Below the pieces are notes generated by a model. It did no database searches. It was not told the DNA's origin and saw nothing but the letters and a program-made list of their open reading frames with translations. Of a DNA stretch of 64,000 bases, positions 10,601-20,761 are shown one piece after another. Each line of letters opens with the position of its first letter. Position 1 is the stretch's first letter. A program made the translations under genes and the position numbers. Origin of the DNA: Gordonia alkaliphila (lineage in GTDB: Bacteria > Actinomycetota > Actinomycetes > Mycobacteriales > Mycobacteriaceae); NCBI RefSeq assembly GCF_023017165.1, contig NZ_JALKBW010000001.1, positions 2,418,001 to 2,482,000 on the forward strand. Direction: 5' to 3'.

Positions 10601-12786
10601 TCGATGCGTAGGAGTCCGGTCTGTTCCAGGTTCGGCATGGTGACCCGCCAGCCGCGCTGCAGATCCGCATACAGGCGGTATTCGATGAACCCGGCGAAGG
10701 CGCGCTCGGCCGCCGCTCGTGCACCGTACTGGGCGTCGGGAGTTTGGGCATACGAGTCAAACGGGAGGCCCAGCGCTGCAACGGTCTGCTGCGCCACATC
10801 GTCGTGGCGCAGCGAACCGCACTGCGTCAGCGCGCGGTGCAGGGCTCCGCGCAATTGCACCACCTGGACGAAGTCATTGAAATGACCGGCCTGCAGGCTC
10901 GCGTCTTGGCGGTTGTCGACAAAGGTGAGGAGCTTGCGGGCGTCGGCGGGCAGGGCGTCGGCAGGCATTTGTTTCAGGGATCGGACGATGGACGCCGACA
11001 GGACCGAGACCGCTGAACTACGGCCCTCCGCGTCAAGCGTCGCGAGCTTGGCGAAGTCGCTCCCGCGTGCCTGCTCGTAGGAGATCTTGCAGCGCAGGCA
11101 AAAGCGGAAGGGCGACGGGACATACGTCATCGGGAGGCCGTCGTCAGTCTCGGCGCCGTCGAGACCGACGCGCACCGGTCGCGGCCGGTGCTTGCTGAGG
11201 CGGTCGACGATCTGACCGTCGGCGATCCACGAGTCCGGGTAACGGCCGTCGGCGATCGGATCGGCCGGCCACGGCTGGTCGGTGGACACATAGAGGTAGC
11301 CGTTGGCGTCGTCACCACCACTCGCATCCCGGTCGCGTCGCGGTCGGTAGCGCACGGTGTTGCGCTGTTCGGTGCGCGCCACCACCAGATACTCCTGGCC
11401 GCACTCGCGGCAGAAGGCCAACGGCATCAGCGCCTTGTGCGGCTCGCCGGGCACCACGACCTGGTATGTCGACGTGACGTGACGGATGTCCTCGGGCTCG
11501 ATCGACACGTAGACGGTGTCGCCCTTGGACAGGAACTGGTGCAGTCGGAAGGCGAATAGCGGGCGCCCCGTGGTCGGATGAGGCTGCGCCGATCCCGCCA
11601 TCAGCGTGGCCCGGATCGCGGTCTCGCATTCGTCCCGGGTTTGGCCAGTCAGGCCGGCGAGCCGGGCGGAGGCATCGTGCACGGTGACGGGTCGTCGACG
11701 GACGATCGCGCCAGTGGCATCGTCGATGGCCAGACCGAACTCGGACTCGATCCAGGTCACCAGTGGGGACGCGGCGAGCTGCTGATAGTCGCCGACAGCG
11801 CCACCGGCCAGGATCTCGCTGTTGAGGGTCGACTCGTCGGCCGAATCTCCGATCGTCGCCCGCGCCAACGTCTCACCGATCACCCGGTCTGGAGTCACCT
11901 CAGTGCCGAAAACCTGACTGGCAACCTGCGCAACGACTGATCGCTGATCGGCTGCGGTGCTGGCGCTGGCCATCGTCGCCGAGGTTCCGACGCACTGCAG
12001 ATTCGGCGACTGACAAGCATCGCGGACCCTGCGGACCAGCATGGCGACGTCGGCGCCCTGACGCCCCCGGTAGGTGTGCAGTTCATCGAGAACGAGGAAG
12101 TGTAGCCCCTGGGCGGCTTGCACCAAGCGGCGCCGCTCCTCGGGCCGAGTGAGCACCAACTCGAGCATCACGTAGTTGGTGAGCAGGATGTCCGGCGGAT
12201 TCCGGAGAGTGGCCTGCCGTTCCTCCGCGGACTCTTGACCCGTGTAGCGGGCGAAGGTCACCGGTTCGCCACCTTCGCCGAATCCGTAGCGCAGGAACTT
12301 CTCCAACTCGCCGACCTGACTGTTGGCGAGCGCATTCATCGGGTACACGATGATCGCCTTCACGCCGGGCGGCTTCGGATCCATCCGTAGGACGCGATCG
12401 ACGATCGGGATGATGTACGCCAGCGACTTTCCCGAACCGGTGCCGGTGGTCAGCACATAGGACTGTCCCGTACCCGCGGCCTCGATCGCCTCGCGCTGGT
12501 GGCGGTGCAGCGTGATCGGTCGACCGCCCGCGTCGTCCGGGCCGGACTTCGGCCGGAAGATCCGTTCGCACTCGGGGTGCAGCAGACCCTCAGTGACGAG
12601 TTCGTCGATCGACCCGCCGGAGGCGAACACCGGGTTGAGGGAGAGCCACGGTTCCGGCCACTGTTCATTCGACTCGGCCAAGTCGTCGATGTGTTGGCGA
12701 ATTGTCGGGTCGAGAACGTCGACCGACGACGACGTGAAGGAGCGATAATCGTCGATCATCTGACCGTGCACTCCGAAGACGTCCAT
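7636..12786 (-). CDS. DEAD-box helicase with DUF1998/MrfA-type zinc module and a nuclease-like C-terminus
   Basis: A 1,716-aa SF2 helicase. TTGTGSGKS is Walker A (about residue 115), DELHTYRGRQGAD the DEAD-like box (about 235), and RSGRAGRSGQPALVV motif VI (about 1000). Paired cysteines occur at FCRECGQEY (about 462), FCLRCKISYE (about 565) and ECGYHHQ/CENC (about 1300). A C-terminal DUF1998 signature CEKACYDCLLSYGN (about 1560) is of the MrfA zinc-binding type. The last 95 residues resemble a Vsr/PD-(D/E)XK fold. In DISARM the helicase (DrmA) and DUF1998 protein (DrmB) are separate; here one chain has both. The start at 12786 follows a GGGGGGAG ribosome site; an upstream in-frame start at 12828 lacks one. 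It is the first gene of the operon and probably translocates or unwinds DNA for the system. Confidence 0.85.
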   Translation of the reverse strand: MDVFGVHGQMIDDYRSFTSSSVDVLDPTIRQHIDDLAESNEQWPEPWLSLNPVFASGGSIDELVTEGLLHPECERIFRPKSGPDDAGGRPITLHRHQREAIEAAGTGQSYVLTTGTGSGKSLAYIIPIVDRVLRMDPKPPGVKAIIVYPMNALANSQVGELEKFLRYGFGEGGEPVTFARYTGQESAEERQATLRNPPDILLTNYVMLELVLTRPEERRRLVQAAQGLHFLVLDELHTYRGRQGADVAMLVRRVRDACQSPNLQCVGTSATMASASTAADQRSVVAQVASQVFGTEVTPDRVIGETLARATIGDSADESTLNSEILAGGAVGDYQQLAASPLVTWIESEFGLAIDDATGAIVRRRPVTVHDASARLAGLTGQTRDECETAIRATLMAGSAQPHPTTGRPLFAFRLHQFLSKGDTVYVSIEPEDIRHVTSTYQVVVPGEPHKALMPLAFCRECGQEYLVVARTEQRNTVRYRPRRDRDASGGDDANGYLYVSTDQPWPADPIADGRYPDSWIADGQIVDRLSKHRPRPVRVGLDGAETDDGLPMTYVPSPFRFCLRCKISYEQARGSDFAKLATLDAEGRSSAVSVLSASIVRSLKQMPADALPADARKLLTFVDNRQDASLQAGHFNDFVQVVQLRGALHRALTQCGSLRHDDVAQQTVAALGLPFDSYAQTPDAQYGARAAAERAFAGFIEYRLYADLQRGWRVTMPNLEQTGLLRIDYESLPEIAGDSDLWRATAAPLSSARSGEREDLCRIVLDEFRRELAIDVECLSLDGYERLRRSSDQHLTGLWALASRDIAPIVASVSTRSGSPGRPRQEVRFTGRSALGRYIKDRSGLRRLDGTALDTADAQEVIEHLLDVLARVGLLNKATNTPADGPTYRLKASAVIWALGNGVAGAPDPLRRTAAADQGLRINPFFQNLYRDTAASLAGLRAREHTAQVESHDRQEREDEFRSGALPLMFCSPTMELGVDIASLNAVGLRNVPPTPANYAQRSGRAGRSGQPALVVTYCATGNSHDQYYFRRSRDMVAGSVAAPRLDLTNEALLASHLHALWLSETGADLRSRMPQLLDVGDPGKPINADLATAIGDPDAITRAIARAEQITLPLREDLERTPWWHEQWVATVIGAAPRSFDAACNRWRDLYQAAMADQDEQNRIVLDTSALPKARKAAESRRREAEQQLRLLRNEDSDRGHSDFYTYRYFASEGFLPGYSFPRLPLAAYIPGVRSAAGRGDGGDYLQRPRFLAISEFGPGSLIYHEGARYEVQRVQIPMAAGGIGTVDLQDARRCEECGYHHQRQAGLDVCENCSASLAPPRTQLMRMQTVFTRRRERISSDEEERRRAGFEMETSFRFSQHGPRSGRVNAAVVGNDGPLAELTYGDTATVRVTNLGRRRRKNPNVLGYWLDTVKGHWLSDKAAADATPQDDDLPAADETPTKAKVIPYVEDTRNIAVVRLSASVDETVATTLRYALERGMEAEFQLEDSELSSEALPDPAERARMLFTESAEGGAGVLRRLHAEPDALARAAQRALEIAHFSRTGDDLAHADTARERCEKACYDCLLSYGNQSDHQLIDRHAIRDLLLALASARTTPETQTVGADAAAAAALSRCRTEAERRFVEFLVANEFRLPDAVHFSVGTASADFAFYGEGSGTAVLIDSADMSAGPGRDAAAEDEFLDHGWSVLRLLENGDWLTEVRANRSVFGAGRT

Positions 12787-13081
12787 GCTCCCCCCATCTA
12801 GGTCGTTCAATACCTGCTTCGACCGCAAGGCATTGCGACCAGCCTCACACTATCGGTGCATGCCGACACTACTTGGCGTCTTCTGCGCACATGCCCCAGG
12901 GGCCACACCCGAACCGGTGGCCGCGTGCTGCTACTCCTGCTGGTCAGAACTCTGTGTCGGCTCGGCCGCACCTTGGCTGACGTCGCCGAGGCCTACCGCA
13001 ATGAAGTGGGGCAAATCCGAAGGGAAGGACGCGCCGCCGCGCCAGTGTTTTAGGTGCGCGGCAGCGCGTCGAGGAAGCCGG
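12787..13081. other. Intergenic, left of the defence operon start
   Basis: These 295 bases lie between the operon start (minus) and the end of the small membrane-protein gene. The operon promoter must lie here; on the minus strand TAGTGT, at about 12845-12850, is a possible -10 element. A 65-codon plus-strand open frame at 12856-13053 has no ribosome site and no recognisable product. Nothing else is seen. Confidence 0.4.
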
Positions 13082-13423
13082 TCAGGCCGTCTTGGTCAAA
13101 CTGCTGAACGGCACGGACGCGACGACAATGCCGAGCCCCGCGGCGAGCCACATCGGTGCGCCGATTGCGGCGGTGAGCAGGAACGTGGGCAGGCCGAGGA
13201 TCGCGCCCCAAACGACGGCACCGACATACGCCATGCGGGGGAATGCTCCACACAGCGCGAGGATCGCTCCGACGGTGAGAACCGCCGGCCACAAGCCTGC
13301 CGTGAGCCAGACGACGAGCCCGAGCATGGAGAGGCCGCCCGCGGGGGCGACGGCGAACTTCGCAGCCGCTGCGACCAGAGGCAACAGAATCAGGGCCATG
13401 ATGAAGGCGATGGGGATGAACAT
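13082..13423 (-). CDS. Small hypothetical integral membrane protein
   Basis: A 113-aa protein that is almost entirely hydrophobic, with about four membrane segments and short basic loops. The start MFIPIAFIMAL at 13423 is preceded by AAAGGAA at good spacing; longer in-frame starts lack a ribosome site. There is no recognised domain. It stands alone between the defence operon and guaA and is transcribed away from guaA. The function is unknown. Confidence 0.7.
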   Translation of the reverse strand: MFIPIAFIMALILLPLVAAAAKFAVAPAGGLSMLGLVVWLTAGLWPAVLTVGAILALCGAFPRMAYVGAVVWGAILGLPTFLLTAAIGAPMWLAAGLGIVVASVPFSSLTKTA

Positions 13424-13760
13424 CGGAGTTCCTTTCGTTGGAGGTGGACGAGCGGAACTAGTGGAACACCGGGGTGTTTTTGGTTGCGGCACTTGTAAAC
13501 GCGCTGGTCAAGCGATGGAGGGGTGTGCTGGCAACTGGTGAAACCAATCGGTGGCCGCAAGCAAGGGCGGACGCGCAGAGGAGTTGGCGTGCCCTCCCGT
13601 GCGACGAGCATGGGTTGCAGGCTGGCGGTAGCACGCCGATCTGAAGCGGTGCGGCAGTCTCAGCGCGGGGCTGGGTAAGAAGGCGACGGCGGGCAACAGC
13701 GGCTGAGCGTTCTTCGGGCTGACTCGGGGATCGAGGGCTTGCGCCGATAGACTGACTTCC
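13424..13760. other. Divergent intergenic region upstream of guaA
   Basis: These 337 bases separate the small membrane gene (minus) from guaA (plus). An inverted repeat AACACC-GG-GGTGTT (about 13465-13478) could be an operator or a weak hairpin. Just before guaA, TAGACT (13748-13753) sits 7 nt from the GTG start, a -10 box placed for a leaderless transcript. No gene is visible. Confidence 0.45.
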
Positions 13761-15597
<1,837 letters not shown>

Positions 15598-17286
15598 TTG
15601 ATCGGTGAGCCTGCGAAACTGTCTGGCGGACACGAGATCTCGCGATCGGATCGGGCCCGTCGACGAGTTGCCGCTGCGGCTGTCGCCGCGATCGGGTTGC
15701 TGCCGCTGATGCAGACAGTGGTCGCAGGTCCGGCGAGCGCTGATCGGTCCCGCCCCGCCGCGTGCGTTCCGTTCGGCACCGGGCAGGTGCCGCCGGGGAT
15801 TCCGTCCACCGGTGATCGGCGCGGCTTCGACACCTTCCCGCGGTACACCGGCACTTCTGCTCCCGCGCGGGTCGATCTGCGGACCGAGCGGACCCAGTTC
15901 AACCGGTACTGGGAGTTCACGTTGCTGCCCGGCGGCAAGCTGCTGGCACGGCCGCGGAACGGCAAACAGTGGCGGGTGGTGCCGTTGCCGTCGTGCCTCA
16001 AGGGTCAGTTCACCGCGATCTCGCTCGACGACGACGAACTGGTCGCCATCGACAAGAATCGGTGGATCTACACTATGGATCCGGTGAATCAGTCGCCGCT
16101 GCTGTGGAATTGGACGTCGAGCTGGGGCGCAATGCTCTGGACCGGTTCGGGTCAGACGCTCCCGGCGGACGCCGTGCGGCCGAATGGCTGGGCGCTGTCG
16201 GTGACGTCGCCGTGGGACAACAAGGAGTACCTCGACATCGCCGGCCGCGTGCACCCGAGCGGCGGCGCCAAGATGACCATGGTTCCGTACCTGTACGGCG
16301 ACGGCAGCCGCATCGGCTACGCCGACCCGTGGCTCCCGAACGACCGCAGCTACGAGATCGGCAGCCCACTTGGTGGTCGGCTTCAGATGGTGGCGCTGTC
16401 GGCGTCGGCGTCGACCATCTTCGTGACGAACCGCTACGGCGACATGTTCACGCGCACTTTCGATTTCGACTCCTCCGGCTCGGACTCGGTGTTCTTCCGC
16501 TACAGCTGGGACTCGCAGAAGGGTAAGCCGTCGGCCGGCAGCCTGCCGCAGGAGCTGCTGGACCGCTCCACCGCGGCCGTCCAACTGCCCGCACCGGAAT
16601 GGGAGTCGCAGCCGAAGATCCCCGGCGAGATCACGTCGGCGCTCACCGTCTTCTCGCCCGGCCCCTGCGCGGAGAACCGGGAACTGCGGGTGGAAGGGCG
16701 GCGCGACGGCCGAACCGGGTTCTGGCACAAGCGACTTCACGCGCAGCAGTGGCAGTTCACCGAGACCGGAGGCGAACTGCAAGGCGAGTTGTTGGAGAAC
16801 TCGTCGGTCGATCGTTCTGCCGAGACGCTGTCTGCGCCGGCGCCCTGGAACCTGACCGGTTCGTTGCCGTCGCGCACGGCCTTGGTCGACGGCCAGACGC
16901 TGATCGACGTCGGTCTGCCCTACAGCATCGTCGATCCGCGGATGTTGGATCGGATCGGGTTGAAGGCCGACCCGTCCGGCTACACGCTGTCGGTGAAGAA
17001 CTTCGATCCCGCGGTCACCACCCGGGAGGCGGCGGTGATCACCCCGAGCGGCACCAGGATTCCGGTCCTTCTGCACACGGCGGACGGCATGCGGATGTCG
17101 CCGTCGCAGCCCGGGCTGACAGCGAAGCCGCGGCACCTGGTCGGTGCCGTCCAACTGCCCGACGCGGTGTGGGCCAAGCGGAAGACCGACCCGGCGGTCA
17201 AGCGGTTCGTGAACGGCTGGATGCGCGGCAAGCAGATCGCCGCGATCACGCTCAGTGCCACCAAGAACGATCTGGTGATCCGCTGA
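15598..17286 (+). CDS. Secreted conserved hypothetical protein
   Basis: A 562-aa protein with a TTG start behind a strong GGAGGAG ribosome site. The N-terminus has a basic stretch RSDRARRR and a hydrophobic core ending near VAGPASA-D, a signal peptide of Sec or possibly Tat type (the arginines are not a strict twin-arginine motif). The mature part is rich in Trp, Asp and Gly with repeats such as GRLQMVALSASASTIFV, which suggests a beta-propeller-like or sugar-binding fold, but I recognise no named family or catalytic motif. It lacks a lipobox and a C-terminal anchor, so it is probably exported or held in the cell wall. It appears to be a single-gene unit. Confidence 0.75.
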   Translation: MIGEPAKLSGGHEISRSDRARRRVAAAAVAAIGLLPLMQTVVAGPASADRSRPAACVPFGTGQVPPGIPSTGDRRGFDTFPRYTGTSAPARVDLRTERTQFNRYWEFTLLPGGKLLARPRNGKQWRVVPLPSCLKGQFTAISLDDDELVAIDKNRWIYTMDPVNQSPLLWNWTSSWGAMLWTGSGQTLPADAVRPNGWALSVTSPWDNKEYLDIAGRVHPSGGAKMTMVPYLYGDGSRIGYADPWLPNDRSYEIGSPLGGRLQMVALSASASTIFVTNRYGDMFTRTFDFDSSGSDSVFFRYSWDSQKGKPSAGSLPQELLDRSTAAVQLPAPEWESQPKIPGEITSALTVFSPGPCAENRELRVEGRRDGRTGFWHKRLHAQQWQFTETGGELQGELLENSSVDRSAETLSAPAPWNLTGSLPSRTALVDGQTLIDVGLPYSIVDPRMLDRIGLKADPSGYTLSVKNFDPAVTTREAAVITPSGTRIPVLLHTADGMRMSPSQPGLTAKPRHLVGAVQLPDAVWAKRKTDPAVKRFVNGWMRGKQIAAITLSATKNDLVIR

Positions 17287-17344
17287 CCAGAGCCCGGCAC
17301 TAGATCGATCCAGCTCCCGACGGCCGTTGGTTGTCGGAGGGGCG

Positions 17345-18319
17345 ATGCACAATCACGCCATGACTGACATCGAGATCGTGCGCGGCGACATCACCGCGAT
17401 CGCCACCGACGCCGTGGTGAACGCGGCGAACTCGCGCATGCGGGGCGGCGGGGGAGTCGACGGAGCGATCCACCGCGTCGGCGGACCGCTGGTGCTGGAG
17501 GACTGCATTCGGCGATTCCCCGACGGGCTGCCCACAGGCCAGGCGGGTTACACGGCGGCCGGGAACCTGCCGGTCGACTGGGTGATCCACACCGTCGGAC
17601 CGAATTTCGCTGCGGGGCAACGGAATCGGGTCCTGTTGGAGTCGTGCTACCGGAACAGCCTGGCGGTGGCCGACCAGCTCGGCGTGGAGTCGGTCGCGTT
17701 CCCGCTGATCTCGGCCGGCGCCTACGGCTGGCCGTTGGAGGACGCGATCGCCGTCGCCATCGACACCATCGCCGCGACGGACACCCGGGTCGAATCGGTG
17801 GCAGTGGTGACGCCGGATCAAGGGCTGGCCAAGCGACTGCGCTACTACCTGGGCACGTCGGTGCCGATTCGGCTCCTGGAGGGCATCGAAGATCTGCATC
17901 GTCGGGGGTACGAGAACGTGCGAGCGTTGCCGTCGATCAGCCCGTCGGGCTTTCACTGGCGGCTGCAGATCGAGGCCGGCATGACCCGCGACCAGCCGGA
18001 CGTCCGATTCGAAGTGCCGACGTCGCCGACCATCGTCTACAGCAACAGCGACGTCGAGCAGTTCGCCCGCGGTGTGGTGACCGGCGCGACGCCGCTGCGC
18101 GCGGTCGGCGATTTGATCCTTGCCGAGCTCAAGCTGACCGAGAAGCGCTCCGACCCGCGATATGCGGAGTGGTTCCGGCAACTCGTGGAGCTCAGTCGCT
18201 CCGGCGACCAGCTCCCGTGGGCGTTCGACGACTACGGTTGGCGTCGGGGAGGATGGTTCGGAAACGACAGACTGCCTGCGCCGCCGCCGGTCGATGCGGG
18301 TTCGGCACGTTCGGAGTGA
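17345..18319 (+). CDS. Macro-domain protein with uncharacterised C-terminal half
   Basis: A 324-aa protein. Residues about 6-165 are a macro domain: GDITAIATDAVVNAANS, then GGGGVDGAIHRVGG, then FPLISAGAYGWP, all matching ADP-ribose-binding loops. Such domains bind or hydrolyse ADP-ribose or O-acetyl-ADP-ribose. The second half (about 180-324), with SPSGFHWRLQIEAG, is not a family I can name. Start choice: ATG 17345 lies just after GGAGGGG; ATG 17360 (MTDIEIV) matches the usual beginning of macro domains but is farther from that site. It is followed 11 nt later by a small membrane protein gene and may be co-transcribed with it. Confidence 0.8.
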   Translation: MHNHAMTDIEIVRGDITAIATDAVVNAANSRMRGGGGVDGAIHRVGGPLVLEDCIRRFPDGLPTGQAGYTAAGNLPVDWVIHTVGPNFAAGQRNRVLLESCYRNSLAVADQLGVESVAFPLISAGAYGWPLEDAIAVAIDTIAATDTRVESVAVVTPDQGLAKRLRYYLGTSVPIRLLEGIEDLHRRGYENVRALPSISPSGFHWRLQIEAGMTRDQPDVRFEVPTSPTIVYSNSDVEQFARGVVTGATPLRAVGDLILAELKLTEKRSDPRYAEWFRQLVELSRSGDQLPWAFDDYGWRRGGWFGNDRLPAPPPVDAGSARSE

Positions 18320-18330
18320 GTGGGGAATCA

Positions 18331-18978
18331 ATGAAGGCTTTCTTCAAGGAGCATTGGCGCATCGCCCTCGCGGTGTTCTGCACGATCGGTGTGTTCGTGA
18401 TGCCCTTCACCGACGGGAACACCGCCGCCGATCGGGTCGGCGGGACGATCTTCTACTTCGTGGCGGCTGTCGTGTTCTGGTTCCTGTACATCCGACACCG
18501 TCGTCGGCCGGCGGCGCCGCAGGTCCATCCGGCGCCTGCTTTCGCACCGGCGACGGGCTACTTTCCGCCGCCACCGCGGATGTCGGCGACGGACGGGTGG
18601 GGCCAGTGCTTGGCGATCTGCTACGAGAAGATCCGCGTGTTCGACGAGGTCAGCGCGGCGACTCGGGCGGAGTCGGTCCGTGGCTGGTTGGGCGAGGTCT
18701 CTCGAGACCTGCACACGCAGTTGACGCTCGCGGAGGACCTCGCGTCGCTCGGCCGCACGTTGGAGCCGGGCTTCACCGGGGCCGGCAGTCCGCAGACTCA
18801 GGCCGCGCAGGAGTCGTGGTCCCGGCTGCAGGTGTTCCGCGACGGTCTCGACGACGCGATCACCAGCGCCGCGCAGATCCGACTGAACGCGTCTCAGCCG
18901 GTCACCGACTTCGCGCTGATCCAGAGCCAGTTGGAAATGTTGAAGTCGCAGATCCCGACGTTGGACGTGCTGCGGTAG
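18331..18978 (+). CDS. Hypothetical membrane-anchored protein
   Basis: A 215-aa protein. Two hydrophobic segments near the N-terminus (about 8-25 and 35-52) form a hairpin, followed by a proline-rich linker and a soluble helical domain of about 130 residues (GWLGEVSRDLHTQLTLAEDL). The domain is not recognised. The start ATG follows GGAG and GGGG stretches. It is probably co-transcribed with the macro-domain gene. Confidence 0.7.
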   Translation: MKAFFKEHWRIALAVFCTIGVFVMPFTDGNTAADRVGGTIFYFVAAVVFWFLYIRHRRRPAAPQVHPAPAFAPATGYFPPPPRMSATDGWGQCLAICYEKIRVFDEVSAATRAESVRGWLGEVSRDLHTQLTLAEDLASLGRTLEPGFTGAGSPQTQAAQESWSRLQVFRDGLDDAITSAAQIRLNASQPVTDFALIQSQLEMLKSQIPTLDVLR

Positions 18979-19072
18979 GTCACCCCAGCGGTGACTCTGA
19001 CGTTGTGAGTGGGACGGCAGCTGCGAGTACGCGACCATCGACCTTTCGTATTTTTCGAATTACCATGAACTT

Positions 19073-19534
19073 ATGACAGCCTTGATGGAGCAGACGGTGC
19101 TTCCCGGCAACCCGGGCGGTGCGGTCGGTCAGCGTCGCTTCGACCACCTCCTGGACGTTCTCAATGCGCCAGGCGGCCTTACCGTCGAGGCGGGCGGCCA
19201 ATCGGCGGAGCTCCCCGACGAGCTCCGCCAACTCCTCTTGGCTGCGCTCACGACTCTTGCCTCCGGTACCGCGGTCACTCTCACCCCGCAACGGACCCAG
19301 CTGACGACGCAGGAGGCCGCCGACATCCTCGGCATCAGTCGACCCACACTCGTCAGGCTGCTCAGCGAGGGCGAAATCCCCAGTACCAGGCCCGGCCGTC
19401 ACCGCCGCATCCAGTTGGTGGACGTCCTGGCCTATCAGCAGCGAATTCGGGAGCAACGCGAGGACGCGCTGGACCGACTTTCTGCGCCGGAGCCGACCGC
19501 ACCCGGTCCCGATGGATTCACCGCCACCCGATAG
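19073..19534 (+). CDS. Excisionase-type HTH protein, probable antitoxin
   Basis: A 153-aa DNA-binding protein. The MerR/excisionase helix-turn-helix LTTQEAADILGISRPT then GRHRRIQ lies at about residues 78-122; the N-terminal part is uncharacterised. The PIN-domain gene starts 3 nt after its stop. HTH-PIN pairs of this type are toxin-antitoxin modules in which the HTH protein neutralises the RNase and represses the operon. TACCAT (19061-19066) lies 6 nt before the ATG, fitting a leaderless start, and an AT-rich TTCGAA palindrome precedes it as a candidate operator. Confidence 0.8.
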   Translation: MTALMEQTVLPGNPGGAVGQRRFDHLLDVLNAPGGLTVEAGGQSAELPDELRQLLLAALTTLASGTAVTLTPQRTQLTTQEAADILGISRPTLVRLLSEGEIPSTRPGRHRRIQLVDVLAYQQRIREQREDALDRLSAPEPTAPGPDGFTATR

Positions 19535-19537
19535 CAG

Positions 19538-20092
19538 ATGGCCTCGTCCTTCCGCGTCGTCCTGGACGCCTGCGTGATGCTGCCGCAGAATCTGAACAAC
19601 CTGCTCCTGACGCTGGCAGCTCACGACCTGTTTGATCCAGTCTGGACTCCAGACCTGCTTGATGAGGTCGAACGAAACCTGCGGAAGAAGTCGTTCGGGC
19701 TCACCGAGGATCAGATCGATCGTCGGATCACGCAAATGCGTCGAGCCTTCCCTCATGCCGAGGATCACGCGGCCGGGTACTCGACGCTCGTGCCATCGAT
19801 GAAGAACCACCGTAAGGACCGGCACGTCCTGGCCGCTGCCGTTTCTTCTAGTGCTGCACTGATTGTGACTGCCAACGTCAGGGACTTCCCGAAACGGGCG
19901 TGCACCCCTAATGATGTCGAAGCCATCACGCCGGACGAGTTTTTGCTCGATCAACTCGATCTGGACCCCGATCTGGTTCTCGGCGCGATGGCAGAACTGG
20001 TAGGACGAAACCAGCATCCGCCTCGTTCTGTGCTCGGCCTTGCTGAGTCACTCGGGCCGCTTACTCCTCAGTTCTCCAAAGCGGTGGTCTAG
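19538..20092 (+). CDS. PIN-domain protein, probable toxin RNase
   Basis: A 184-aa protein. The PIN fold shows the first acidic residue in VVLDACVMLP (about residue 9), a mid-chain Asp/Arg block DRHVLAAAV and the third acidic cluster VTANVRDFP (about 110). PIN toxins cleave RNA with Mg2+ bound by these acidic residues. It begins 3 nt after the HTH gene and is presumably coupled to it. The C-terminal 50 residues extend beyond the minimal PIN domain. RNase activity is inferred from the family. Confidence 0.8.
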   Translation: MASSFRVVLDACVMLPQNLNNLLLTLAAHDLFDPVWTPDLLDEVERNLRKKSFGLTEDQIDRRITQMRRAFPHAEDHAAGYSTLVPSMKNHRKDRHVLAAAVSSSAALIVTANVRDFPKRACTPNDVEAITPDEFLLDQLDLDPDLVLGAMAELVGRNQHPPRSVLGLAESLGPLTPQFSKAVV

Positions 20093-20222
20093 GCGATTCA
20101 GCCGGCTGCGGAGGTGCAGATCGTCGGCGACGACCGAGAAGCGCTTTCCTGAGCAGTCGGTCGAAGTGCGAGAACCACGCTTCACCTCGGAGATTGTCGT
20201 ACCCGCGGCTTAGCCTCACCCC

Positions 20223-20739
20223 ATGAATGACGACTACTTCGATTCCCGCCAGTACGCATTCCTCGTGCTGTCCAATCGGCCATCGAAGCCGCTCGACGCG
20301 GCTGTCGAATGCGAACGTCCTGCGGGGCGCCGTGGAGCTGTGTGAGGTACGGGCGCTGGCTCCCGTCAACTGGTCGCTCGCCGAACATGCCCGCCGCTAC
20401 AGCGAAGCGTCGGCGCAACGATGGCACCAATTCCACGTCGTGCGCGAACAGCTCGGCTTGGTCGTCGAGGAGTCAGGCCGGTGCCGGGAGGAGTGCGGTC
20501 CCGGCCGTTGCTGGGGCGACGACTGCGAGTGCGCCGGGTGCGTGTTCGGCTGGGCTCAATGCGCGGTGTGCGGTCAGGCACGGGCAGCTCAGCCGATCCA
20601 TGGCTTGGATCTGTCGCCGGTGGAGAACGACGTCGAGGTGTTGGCGGCGAAGCAGCGCGAACAGGACCGGCTCGACGAGTTCTACCGGGAATTCGACTCG
20701 GCGGTCGCCGAGTGGCAGCGCGCGGTAGGACTCGTCTGA
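20223..20739 (+). pseudogene. Cys-rich hypothetical gene, apparently frameshifted
   Basis: The frame from ATG 20223 begins MNDDYFDSRQYAFLVLSNRP and stops at 20345. A second frame, shifted by +1, carries a convincing continuation (RGAVELCEVRALAPVNWS through AVAEWQRAVGLV) to 20739. That part includes a cysteine cluster CREECGPGRCW, CECAGC, CAVC, probably metal-binding. The two parts look like one gene broken once near 20300-20340. No family is recognised. A GTG or other start inside the second frame could give a shorter intact protein, so the pseudogene call is tentative. Confidence 0.45.
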
Positions 20740-20761
20740 GCTCGGTGGCTCCGGGCAGTCG

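Noticed and set aside
12856-13053. 65-codon plus-strand frame upstream of the defence operon
   Set aside because: No ribosome site, no homology recognised, biased composition.
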